Source: JAAYHG01 sp012735455
Lineage (GTDB): Bacteria; Bacillota; DTU030; DUMP01
Assembly: GCA_050951365.1 (NCBI GenBank)
Contig: JBMNIX010000012.1
Location: forward strand, 1-64,000
Direction: 5' to 3'
Length of the DNA: 64,000 bases
Positions within the stretch are counted from its first letter, which is position 1; each line of letters starts with the position of its first letter. This document shows positions 25,636 through 34,392 of this stretch, in pieces. Made by a program: the position numbers and the translations under genes. Below the pieces are notes generated by a model that worked only from the letters and a program-made list of their open reading frames with translations, ran no database searches and was not told the DNA's origin.

Positions 25636-28600
25636 GCCTGGCCGGTTTTTCCATCCGCCGTCCGGTAACGATAACCATGGCGGTGTTGGTGGTGTTGGTT
25701 CTGGGCGGAGTGTCACTGAGCCGTATCCCGTTAGACCTGCTACCCGAAATGAACCTGCCCATGGCGGTGGCAGTGGCAACTTACAGCGGAGCCGGTCCGG
25801 AAGAAGTGGAAAACCTCGTTACCAGGCCCCTGGAGGCGGTATTGGCCACCTGCAGTAATGTGGAGTCGGTAATGTCGGTGAGCTCATCGGGCAGTTCCAT
25901 GGTGATGGTGGGGTTTACCTGGGGCACAGACATGGACTTTGCTGCCCTCGAAATGCGCGAAAAGATTGATCTGGTAGCAGCGGCACTGCCTGCCGGGGTG
26001 GACCGGCCTACCGTGTACAGTCTTGACCCCTCCTTGATGCCGGTGATGGCGCTTGGTTTCTCCGGTGAAGGCAGAGACCTGAGCGCCCTGCAGAGTGTTC
26101 TGGAAGACAAGGTAGTGGGCCGCTTGGAACGACAGGAAGGTGTGGCCTATGTTACGCTGCAGGGTGGACCGACCAAAGAAATCAGAGTCGTGGTGGATCA
26201 GGAACGGCTGAGCGGATACGGGCTTACCCTGAGTTCATTGATCCAATTGTTGCAAGCGGAGAACCTCAACCTGCCTGGAGGCAAGGTGGAGGATGGCGGG
26301 CGCGTTTACACTGTACGCACCACGGGAGAGTTTGCGAACCTGGAAGAGATACGCGATCTGACCCTGCTGACAGCGCAAGGGGTTCCGCTGCGTCTCAGAG
26401 ACGTGGCCACAATTAAAGAGGTTGTAGATACCGACGATGCGTATTCCCTCATAAATGGCCAACCTTCCATCGGTATCATGATCCAGAAAGAGACGGGTGC
26501 GAACACGGTTCAGGTAGCGGCCCGTGTGCGCAAAGAACTGAACCGTATCATCCAAGAAATACCGGACCTCAAGTACAACCTTATCTTTGACCAATCTGAG
26601 TTCATCGAACTGGCGATAGGGAACTTGTCCAGCAATGCTGTGACAGGCGGGCTATTGGCCATACTTGTTCTCTACGTTTTCCTGCGCAATTTCCGAAGCA
26701 CGCTTGTTATCGCTTTGGCCATCCCTATTTCCATAATTGCTACCTTTACCCTGGTGTATTTCAACGGTCTTACGCTGAACATCATGTCCCTCGGCGGCTT
26801 TGCGCTGGGCGTCGGCATGCTGGTAGACAATTCTATTGTGGTGTTGGAGAATATCTACAGGCACCGTGAGCTGGGCGCGAGTCAGCTGGTGGCGGCAGAG
26901 GCGGGAGCAGATGAGGTAGGTCCGGCCATTACAGCCTCCACCTTAACCACGGTGGCTGTGTTTGTCCCCGTTGTTTTCGTGGAGGGGCTAATATCTGTTG
27001 TCTTTCGTGAGTTGGCCCTTACGGTCACTTTCTCCCTCTTAGCTTCCCTCCTGGTAGCCATAACTTTGGTTCCGATGCTGGCCAGCAGATTGCTGAAGAT
27101 GGACGAAAGTAACGGCGCTCTTCAAGCAGAAGACCGGAAACGCAGACCACTGGCCCGTCTTGCCGACCGGGTAGGACAAGAACTGGAGAAGTTACACCAG
27201 GGCTATCGAAGGTTGCTGTCCTGGAGCCTTGATCACCGCCGGCTGGTTTTCTTGGTAGTGGCCGTGGCTTTTATCATCAGCATGGCCCTCCTGCCCGTGG
27301 TGGGAACAGAATTCTTCCCCCAAACTGATGCCGGGCGGCTGTTTGTCAGCATTGAGCTTCCCCTGGGAGCCACGCTGGAGGAAACCGGGCGGATAGCCAG
27401 CCGAGTGGAAGAAATTGTAACGCAGCTGCCAGAAGTGGAGACAGTCTATACCAGTGTTGGCGCAGAAGGCTATGGGATGAACTTTGGCTCATCGGACGGC
27501 ACAGAGCAGGCCAGCTTGAGTATTACGCTGAAGGATAGCAGCGAAAGACAGCGTAGTGACCAGGAGTTGGCGGAGATTATCCGTGCCCAGGTAGCCAGCA
27601 TCGCTGGAGCGGAGATTCAAGTTTCAGCTGTGGACGCTTTGATGAGCAGCATGGGCGGCAGTTCACAGGGCATAAGTCTTGAGATTCGCGGCGATGATCT
27701 GGATGTCTTGCGTTCCTTGGCTGACGAAGTGGCCGGGGTAGTGGCAAATGTGCCTGGAACCCGGGAGGTAACAACCAGTTTCAGTGAGGCCCGGCCGGAG
27801 GTGCAGATCAAGCTGAACCGCGCCAAGGCGTCCTCGTTGGGCCTTTCCGCCGCGCAGGTGGCGCAAACGGTGTCCGCCGCGGTGAGCGGTACCACGGCAA
27901 CGCGCTACCGGGTGGGTGGCGACGAGATAGATGTTGTGGTCCAGCTAGCGGAGGGACAGCGCGAGAACCTGGACGATCTCAAAGGGCTGCTCATTACCTC
28001 GCCGCTGGGTGTTCATGTACCATTGCGGGACATTGCCGAGCTGACCGTGGTTGCCGGTCCGCGCAGTATCGAACGTGATAATCAGGTGCGCGTGGTCTCA
28101 GTGTCCGCGGAAGTGTTGGGCCGTCCACTGGGAAGTGTCAGCGCCGACATAGCGAAGAGTCTGGAAGGTATGAACCTGCCAGAAGGTTACACCTTGGACT
28201 TCACGGGTCAGTACGAAGAAATGACTGATGCTTTCTCCGGACTGGGCCTTGCCCTCGCTTTGGCCGTGCTGCTCGTGTACATGGTCATGGCGGCGCAGTT
28301 TGAGTCTTTCCTGCACCCTTTCACCATCATGTTCTCCATGCCCCTGGCCGCCATCGGTGTGATCCTGGCGCTGCTGTTCTCCCGGACCCCGATTTCGGTT
28401 CCTGCTTTCATCGGTTTCATCGTCCTGGCAGGCGTGGTGGTGAATAACGCCATCGTGCTGGTGGACTATATCAATACCTTGCGGGCGCGCGGGCTCAGTG
28501 TGCGGGAGGCCGTCCTTACCGCCGGTCCGGTCCGGCTGCGACCGATTCTAATGACGACCCTGACCACCGTTCTGGGTCTGATTCCCATGGCTTTGGGTAC

Positions 28601-28784
28601 AGGCGAGGGCAGTGAGGTGCAGGCACCCTTGGCGATCACCTTGATCGGTGGCCTCAGCATGTCCACTATCCTTACCTTAGTGGTGGTTCCTCTGGTCTAC
28701 ACCTGGTTTGAGGATGTGGGTACAGGGTTAACGCGGCGTATGCGGCGGGTGGTTATTGGCAGCGAAGAAGTAAAAGGAGTGTAG
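25632..28784 (+). CDS. RND-family efflux pump permease (AcrB/SwrC type)
   Basis: A 1050-residue proton-driven pump of the hydrophobe/amphiphile efflux family. It has the usual 12 helices in two halves with two large outer domains. TM4 carries ALGVGMLVDNSIVVLENIYR, with the Asp needed for proton relay. The second half repeats the pattern (FIGFIVLAGVVVNNAIVLVD). The N-terminus (FSIRRPVTITMAVLVVLVLG) is typical. The GTG start overlaps the adaptor gene. Substrates cannot be read from sequence; drugs, surfactants or lipids are usual. It forms an operon with an adaptor, a TolC-like protein and a TetR regulator. Confidence 0.94.
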   Translation: MSLAGFSIRRPVTITMAVLVVLVLGGVSLSRIPLDLLPEMNLPMAVAVATYSGAGPEEVENLVTRPLEAVLATCSNVESVMSVSSSGSSMVMVGFTWGTDMDFAALEMREKIDLVAAALPAGVDRPTVYSLDPSLMPVMALGFSGEGRDLSALQSVLEDKVVGRLERQEGVAYVTLQGGPTKEIRVVVDQERLSGYGLTLSSLIQLLQAENLNLPGGKVEDGGRVYTVRTTGEFANLEEIRDLTLLTAQGVPLRLRDVATIKEVVDTDDAYSLINGQPSIGIMIQKETGANTVQVAARVRKELNRIIQEIPDLKYNLIFDQSEFIELAIGNLSSNAVTGGLLAILVLYVFLRNFRSTLVIALAIPISIIATFTLVYFNGLTLNIMSLGGFALGVGMLVDNSIVVLENIYRHRELGASQLVAAEAGADEVGPAITASTLTTVAVFVPVVFVEGLISVVFRELALTVTFSLLASLLVAITLVPMLASRLLKMDESNGALQAEDRKRRPLARLADRVGQELEKLHQGYRRLLSWSLDHRRLVFLVVAVAFIISMALLPVVGTEFFPQTDAGRLFVSIELPLGATLEETGRIASRVEEIVTQLPEVETVYTSVGAEGYGMNFGSSDGTEQASLSITLKDSSERQRSDQELAEIIRAQVASIAGAEIQVSAVDALMSSMGGSSQGISLEIRGDDLDVLRSLADEVAGVVANVPGTREVTTSFSEARPEVQIKLNRAKASSLGLSAAQVAQTVSAAVSGTTATRYRVGGDEIDVVVQLAEGQRENLDDLKGLLITSPLGVHVPLRDIAELTVVAGPRSIERDNQVRVVSVSAEVLGRPLGSVSADIAKSLEGMNLPEGYTLDFTGQYEEMTDAFSGLGLALALAVLLVYMVMAAQFESFLHPFTIMFSMPLAAIGVILALLFSRTPISVPAFIGFIVLAGVVVNNAIVLVDYINTLRARGLSVREAVLTAGPVRLRPILMTTLTTVLGLIPMALGTGEGSEVQAPLAITLIGGLSMSTILTLVVVPLVYTWFEDVGTGLTRRMRRVVIGSEEVKGV

Positions 28785-28789
28785 GGCCG

Positions 28790-30033
28790 ATGCAAAGGTT
28801 CAAGCGGTTCCTGACAATTCTCACACTGGTTTTCTTCGTGGTGAGCATGTTCCCAGTTCAGGCAGCGGCGGCCGGGGCGGAGATTATTGAACTTACCCTT
28901 GAGGAGTGCCTGGAGCTGGCGCAGGAAAACAGCCCGCGTCTTAAGCTGGCAGCAGTGTCCCTGGATCAGGCCAAGTTGGGCCTAAAGGAGGCCAAGAGCG
29001 GGAAGAGAAAACTGGATGAAGCTAAAGAAGAAGCTAAAGAATTCGGTGTATCCATAAGAGCGTCCAGTGTGGACGAAGCCTTTCTTATGGACCACAGTGT
29101 CTGGATGGCAGAAGAGCAGTTGGCCCTGGCGCAGGCCTCTTTTGACCTGGCCGGTGAAGGAGTGCGCCTGGCGGTGATCATGGCCTACCAAGATCTGCTT
29201 AAAGCAGAGGCGGATCTAGCTGCTGCCCGGGCGGCAGAGGCGGAGACAGCTGAGCTGCAGCGTGTAACCAAGGCTCAAGCCAGGGTAGGGATGGCGTCGC
29301 CAGCCCAGGAACTCCAGGTCGACACGGCGTTGGCCCAGGCAAGGGCGGGGCGGCTGGCCGCTGAAAGTCTCCGGGAGGCCAAGCGTCTGGCCTTGCTCAA
29401 AGAGGTCGGACTAGACCTGTTCACGGAGGTGAGCCTGGCGCCCCTTAGCGTAGAGGTGGTAGAGTTTGACCTGGAACAGTTAGTAGAAGATGCATTAGGA
29501 AAAAGCATAGAGATTAAGGCTGCTGCCTTGCAACAGGAAATGACAGCACGCAAGTTTGACGTAACCAAACGTTGGTATCCAGAGATTACCTACCAGTACA
29601 AGCGTGCCGAGTACGAGGCCCTGACCAAAGAGTTAGAGCTGACAGATATGAGGATAAAGGTGGAGACAGGTGTACGCTCGAGCTACAACCAGCTCTGGCT
29701 GCACTGGAACAACTTTCGCCGGCAGAGCGGGCTGTGGAGCAGGCTGAGGAAGCGCTGCGCGTAGTGCAGGCTAAACTCAAAGTAGGGGCGGCCACTGGGC
29801 TGGAGGTCTTGCAAGCGCAGCGTGCCCTGGCCCAAGCCAAGAGTAACGTTACCACCACGCAGGGCAATTATATCCTGGCAGCAGCCAGTCTTAAGGCAGC
29901 AGCTTTGGGTCTTACAACTACGGTATCCTCTGGTCAGGGTTTACAGGAGGTGCAGGGTAGTGACGAACTCCAGCGACAAGTCCAAGGCCATTATGCAGGC
30001 AGCCATGCAAGTCTTCGCCCAGGAGGGGTATGA
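28790..30033 (+). pseudogene. TolC-like outer-channel protein, frameshifted
   Basis: The first frame (28790-29764, 324 residues) has a signal peptide (about 1-28), then the TolC opening (LTLEECLELAQENSPRLKLA) and coiled-coil helices. It runs off course near 29700. The expected continuation (AVEQAEEALRVVQAKLKVGA; ATGLEVLQAQRALAQAKSNV) lies in the neighbouring frame up to 30033. The change equals loss of one base at about 29690-29720. A TolC-like protein in a genome with SLH proteins is noteworthy, since TolC channels sit in outer membranes. It may be a real break or a sequencing error. The end overlaps the TetR gene; the original stop is uncertain. Confidence 0.82.
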
Positions 30034-30586
30034 AAAGACCCGGGTGGAAGACATCGCCCGGGCTGCTGGAGTAGGCAAGGGAACGGTGTATGAGTACTTT
30101 TCCTCCAAGGAAGAGATTTTTGAGCAGGCGGTTGTAAAAGGGACTGAGGAGTATCTGGCCTCCCTGGAAAGGGAGCTGGCGGCGCAACTATCGCTAGAGG
30201 ATAAGCTTCTGGCGGTGGCGCGTCAGCACCTTCACTTTATGGTAAGTCAGAGGGATGTGGCGCGTATTCTTGCCAGTTCCCCGGGACTTATTTTACCACG
30301 GCTGAAGCAATTGATGTTGGATATCAGGCGAGAGATTGAGGACAAGGTTGTCCGCGTAATTGCGGCTGGGATAAAGGGAGAACACCTGCGTCAAGTGGAT
30401 ACGTATTTGGCCGCACGTGTCTTTTTGGGTGGTCTCTCGGCTGTGGCAGGCCCTCACTGTTTCCAGGAGGAAAGCTGGGAACTTGAAAGTACGGCGCAAG
30501 AGATTTGTAGAATCTTTCTTACCGGCGTGGTGAAAAGACAGAGCGGATCTGGGGCTGCCAGGTTTCCTTCGGTCAGCCCCTGCTAA
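29960..30586 (+). CDS. TetR-family transcriptional regulator of the efflux operon
   Basis: A 208-residue repressor. The N-terminal helix-turn-helix is typical (AAMQVFAQEGYEKTRVEDIA; AAGVGKGTVYEYFSSKEEIF). The rest is the helical ligand-binding and dimer domain. The GTG at 29960 is chosen because AGGAGG (29945-29950) lies nine bases upstream; a longer frame from 29822 is not family-like. As last gene of the RND operon it probably binds the palindrome at 24404-24419 and is released by a pump substrate. Confidence 0.9.
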   Translation: MTNSSDKSKAIMQAAMQVFAQEGYEKTRVEDIARAAGVGKGTVYEYFSSKEEIFEQAVVKGTEEYLASLERELAAQLSLEDKLLAVARQHLHFMVSQRDVARILASSPGLILPRLKQLMLDIRREIEDKVVRVIAAGIKGEHLRQVDTYLAARVFLGGLSAVAGPHCFQEESWELESTAQEICRIFLTGVVKRQSGSGAARFPSVSPC

Positions 30587-30662
30587 AAACTTGCCTTCAG
30601 GAGGTTTTCGCAGCGCGAGGGAGAATATTTATGACTGGGACCTATTGATCTGGCAATTGGAG

Positions 30663-32066
30663 ATGAAGGCTATGTGGGGGAAAAAGTGGTGGTCACTCCT
30701 CGTATTAGCTATGACTGTTGTCTTAACCGTTTCGGTTATACCTGTGCCTAGCATTGTATGGGCTTGGGACAGCGGCGCTGCGGGTGTGTCCATTTTTCTT
30801 GAGCTCCTGAACCGAGTGCGCGGTTCCTTCGTGGAAGAGCCGCCAGTAGATGTTCTTGTTGAAGGGGCCTTGCAGGGATTGGTAGATTCCCTGGACGACC
30901 CCTATTCGACCTATATGACTGTTGAGGAGTTAGAGAACTTTAAGATAGTAACCAGGGGCACCTTTGGTGGGGTCGGTATCGTGATCACCGAGGAAGACGG
31001 TCATATCGTGGTAGTGGCTCCCATCAAGGGCACTCCGGGTGAACGAGCAGGAGTAAGGCCTCGAGACCGTATCATCAAGGTGGATGGTCAGGATATTCGC
31101 GGGATGGGCATAAATACAGCCAGCCAGCTTATGCGGGGCACAGAGGGCACAGAGGTGGCGCTCACCATTGAACGCGATGGGCAAACCCTGCACCTTTCTA
31201 TTGTCCGGGAGCATATTGAGGTGAACCCGGTGGAGAGTAAAATGTTGCCAGAGAGATTTGGTTATGTACGGCTCACTAATTTCAACAGTCACGCTGGTGA
31301 GCAGGTGCGTAGTGCTCTGCAGGAGCTGTCTAAGCAGGGCGCAAAGGGCATGATCCTAGATCTCAGGGGGAATCCCGGTGGTCTGCTTACTCAGGCACTG
31401 GAGGTGGCGCGAGAGTTTGTGCCTGCTGGTCCGGTGGTTTATGTGGAGCAGCGCGGGCTTAAGGAACGCCAGGTTTTTAGCTCTGAATTACCTGAGGTGC
31501 GCTGGCCTTTGGTGGTGCTGGTAGATGGGGCTAGCGCCAGTGCCGCCGAGATTGTGGCTGGAGCGATTCAAGACCGTAAGGCCGGTGTCCTGGTAGGAGA
31601 AAAGACCTTTGGCAAGGCCACCGTTCAGGATGTCTTTCCTCTAAGCAATGGTGGTGCGGTAAAGCTTACGACCGGCCGTTACCTTACTCCAAGCGGCCGC
31701 TCTATCAATGAAGAAGGGATTACGCCTGATGTAGTGGTTCCGGTACCGCACCTGAATCTAGTGCCCCTCAACCTGACGCGTTCACTTCAGCTGGGCAAGG
31801 GCGGACTGGATGTGGCCGAGCTGCAAGAGCGGCTCAAAGCCCTGGGTTACAGCATCACTAAGGTAGACGGTATTTTTGGGCCGGAGACAGCAGCTGCAGT
31901 GCGGAGCCTGCAGCGGGATGCAGACCTTCCTGCCACCGGCATTGTGGATGGGAACACGGAGTCAGCTTTGAACCGCCGCTTGACAGGTGAGGGTGCGGAA
32001 GACGTGCAGCTCAAGAAAGCTATTGAGGTCCTGGGGAGCTTGGTGGTAGAAAAGCCTGCTGCCTGA
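30663..32066 (+). CDS. S41-family C-terminal processing protease with peptidoglycan-binding domain
   Basis: A secreted or membrane-anchored serine protease of about 467 residues. A signal/anchor helix (WWSLLVLAMTVVLTVSVIPV) is followed by a short helical region. A PDZ domain comes next (GGVGIVITEEDGHIVVVAPI ... ERAGVRPRDRIIKVDGQ). The S41 catalytic region has Ser in DGASASAAEIVAG and Lys in GEKTFGKATVQ. A C-terminal PG_binding_1 domain ends the protein (LQERLKALGYSITKVDGIFG). Relatives process exported or sporulation proteins. The start is uncertain: ATGs at 30663 and 30672 and an open frame back to 30591 all lack a strong ribosome site. Confidence 0.9.
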   Translation: MKAMWGKKWWSLLVLAMTVVLTVSVIPVPSIVWAWDSGAAGVSIFLELLNRVRGSFVEEPPVDVLVEGALQGLVDSLDDPYSTYMTVEELENFKIVTRGTFGGVGIVITEEDGHIVVVAPIKGTPGERAGVRPRDRIIKVDGQDIRGMGINTASQLMRGTEGTEVALTIERDGQTLHLSIVREHIEVNPVESKMLPERFGYVRLTNFNSHAGEQVRSALQELSKQGAKGMILDLRGNPGGLLTQALEVAREFVPAGPVVYVEQRGLKERQVFSSELPEVRWPLVVLVDGASASAAEIVAGAIQDRKAGVLVGEKTFGKATVQDVFPLSNGGAVKLTTGRYLTPSGRSINEEGITPDVVVPVPHLNLVPLNLTRSLQLGKGGLDVAELQERLKALGYSITKVDGIFGPETAAAVRSLQRDADLPATGIVDGNTESALNRRLTGEGAEDVQLKKAIEVLGSLVVEKPAA

Positions 32067-32314
32067 TGCCGGTTTCTCCATGCCAACTACAAAAAGCCTT
32101 GAGCCCCAAAACCCAGGCTCTAGGGTCCGTGAGCTAAGAACCAGATAGCCAAAGAGAAGACAGTTACAGTCCGTGGTACGCTCTTCTTGACGCAGGGCGG
32201 CCACGGATTTTTTGGTTACTTTTTCCAATCCGGGATACCCCCGGAAAATAGTGGTGGGTTGCGACTTATGTTAGTGGAAGGGCACAACAAAGTAACTGGA
32301 GAGGAGGAAAAGAG

Positions 32315-34201
32315 ATGAAGCGAGCACAAAAGTTTTTGCTGGTCTGCCTGACGTTTCTCTTGGTGGTGACCATGGTGCTGCCCCAAGGGGTGTTGGCGGC
32401 TCCGAAAGGGAAGGGCGGCCCCTGGAAGGCTCCTAAGTTAAAGTTCAAGGACATTGAAAAAAGCTGGGCCCGGGACTACATCGCACAAATGGCTGCAGCC
32501 GGGATTCTCAGAGGGGTCTCAGAAGACCGGTTTGCGCCGGATGACAGCGTGGAGAGTGCCCAGGTGCTCACCATGCTTGTGCGTGCCTTGGGGTATGAAG
32601 ATAGGGCCCTGGCTTACGATGACGATGACCTGAAGCAGGACTACCTGAGAGCTGTGCCGGACTGGGCTAAGGGCTACGTTCAGGTGGCGGTGGAAAAAGG
32701 GATAGTAACGCGGCAGGAACTGCGGTCGTGGCAGCGGGGGCAAAATGCCACACGCTTGGACGTGGCCCGTTACCTGGCAGCCTTGCTGGGTGGAGAGGCG
32801 GACTGGGACTACAACAATGCTGATCTCAAGTACCTGCGCTTTAAGGATTTGGCCGGGATACCTGCCAACCTCAGGGTTTACATCCTGATTGTGTCCAATG
32901 CCGGTATTATGACTGGGGACGACATGGGTAACTGGATGCCGCGTGGGCTTCTCAACCGTGGTCAGATGGCGAAGATTCTCGCACTGATCATAGGCCGGTT
33001 GGCACCGGCACCAGGCCAATCCACGCGCCAAGTGATTACGGGAGACATTGTCCGCGTACGCTACCGGGACAATGCTGACGAAGCCTATGCCAACGTAACG
33101 GTAGAGACGAGTCAGGGCACGTCAACGTACACTGTTTACGAGGACTGCGATATATACGTTGACGGAAAGGCGGCTGATCTAGAGGACCTGAAGGAAGGAC
33201 AGCGGGTTCGTCTCTTAGTTTCCCGTTCCAGCTCCGGTGAGACCCGGGTGGTTTATGTCCGGGCTGAGAGCGTGAAACAGGAGAAAGTGGAGGCCAAGGG
33301 CACCATCAGCGGTTTGACCCTGGGGCTGAATGCCAGCGTTACAGTGCGCACCGATGCGAACCGGGAGCATACCTTCCAGGTGGATGAAGACACGGAGATA
33401 ACTCTGGCCGGACGCAGCGTCTTCCTAAGTGATTTGAAGCGGGGCCAGGCGGTAACGGTGAAAGGCTACAGGGAAGGTAACGAGCTCGTCGCTCTGGAAA
33501 TTGCAGCCGAGCCGGATGAACAGGAGATTAAGGGCAGGGTTACTGCTGTGGTGACCAATGGTCGCCCCACCATCTCGGTAGAAGACAAAAAGGGGACAAA
33601 ACTCACCTTCCGCGTAACCAGCAGGACCAGCATTCGCCTGAACGACAAGAGGGCTGTGCTGGAAGACCTGAAGCCTGGTGACGAGGTAGAAGTGGTGGCC
33701 AGCGGCAATGAGGCCCTTAGCATTGAGGCTACCCGGCCGGAACCAGAGGAAAAAGAGGTTTCCGGTAAGATAGCAGCCCTGGTGTTTGGCAGAGAACCTT
33801 CCCTGACCGTGCGCACCAGTGCAGGCAGAACTGCCACCTACAAGGTCACTGAGGATACCCGCATCATCTTAGATGGCAAACGGGCTACCCTGGATGTACT
33901 GCGTATCGGCTGGGAAGTAGAGCTTATCGTATTGGAGAATGAAGCGCTGGAGGTTGAGGCCACCAGCCCGGAACCTGAAGAGTACGAGCTCGAGGGCAAA
34001 CTGGTGCAGCTTAAGTTCGGCGAGAACAATTCTCTGATAGTGGAAAACGAAGACGGCAGGCAGCATGAGCTTCGTATAGCCAACAACGTCCGCGTGCGCC
34101 TGGATGGGAAGGCGAGCACGTTGTGGCAGTTGGAGATCGGGATGGAAGTAGAGCTGCATATCAAGAGCGGTTTGGTGATTGCGATTGAGGCTCAGGATTA
34201 G
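32315..34201 (+). CDS. SLH-domain surface protein with five tandem beta repeats
   Basis: A 628-residue exported protein. After a signal peptide (about 1-28) come three S-layer homology domains (about 45-225), for example KFKDIEKSWARDYIAQMAAA and FAPDDSVESAQVLTMLVRAL. These domains bind secondary wall polymers. Residues about 240-628 are five repeats of about 75 residues with a shared core: a strand, then T-x-I-x-L-x-G/D-x-R/K, then L-E-D-L-K-x-G-x-x-V (examples EDTRIILDGKRATLDVLRIG, TSIRLNDKRAVLEDLKPGDE). They resemble DUF5666-type modules. ATG has GGAGAGGAGG upstream. It is likely part of the S-layer or an adhesin. Confidence 0.87.
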   Translation: MKRAQKFLLVCLTFLLVVTMVLPQGVLAAPKGKGGPWKAPKLKFKDIEKSWARDYIAQMAAAGILRGVSEDRFAPDDSVESAQVLTMLVRALGYEDRALAYDDDDLKQDYLRAVPDWAKGYVQVAVEKGIVTRQELRSWQRGQNATRLDVARYLAALLGGEADWDYNNADLKYLRFKDLAGIPANLRVYILIVSNAGIMTGDDMGNWMPRGLLNRGQMAKILALIIGRLAPAPGQSTRQVITGDIVRVRYRDNADEAYANVTVETSQGTSTYTVYEDCDIYVDGKAADLEDLKEGQRVRLLVSRSSSGETRVVYVRAESVKQEKVEAKGTISGLTLGLNASVTVRTDANREHTFQVDEDTEITLAGRSVFLSDLKRGQAVTVKGYREGNELVALEIAAEPDEQEIKGRVTAVVTNGRPTISVEDKKGTKLTFRVTSRTSIRLNDKRAVLEDLKPGDEVEVVASGNEALSIEATRPEPEEKEVSGKIAALVFGREPSLTVRTSAGRTATYKVTEDTRIILDGKRATLDVLRIGWEVELIVLENEALEVEATSPEPEEYELEGKLVQLKFGENNSLIVENEDGRQHELRIANNVRVRLDGKASTLWQLEIGMEVELHIKSGLVIAIEAQD

Positions 34202-34232
34202 AGGAGAGCGGTCGTAGGGCGATCGTCTTACA

Positions 34233-34277
34233 GGCCCCTAAGAGGTATTCACGTAACGTCCGTGCCTCTTGGGGGCC
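34233..34277 (+). terminator. terminator between the two SLH genes
   Basis: GGCCCCTAAGAGG (34233-34245) pairs with CCTCTTGGGGGCC (34265-34277) with one wobble, over a 19-base loop, followed by TCTTCTTGG. Confidence 0.65.
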
Positions 34278-34392
34278 TCTTCTTGGCCTTTAGGTTCAAA
34301 GACCTTGCTTTGCCTAACATTTGGCCAAAGGAAGGATTTTGTTTTTTTGGGAACGAATACATATAAAAAGGCTCGGACTGAGGAGGATTCAA

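Noticed and set aside
32090..32235. Terminator or RNA gene after the protease gene
   Set aside because: Complementary pieces (GAGCC/GGCTC and TCCGTG/CACGGA) exist, the latter before TTTTTT, but the stems are short and the second loop is long.
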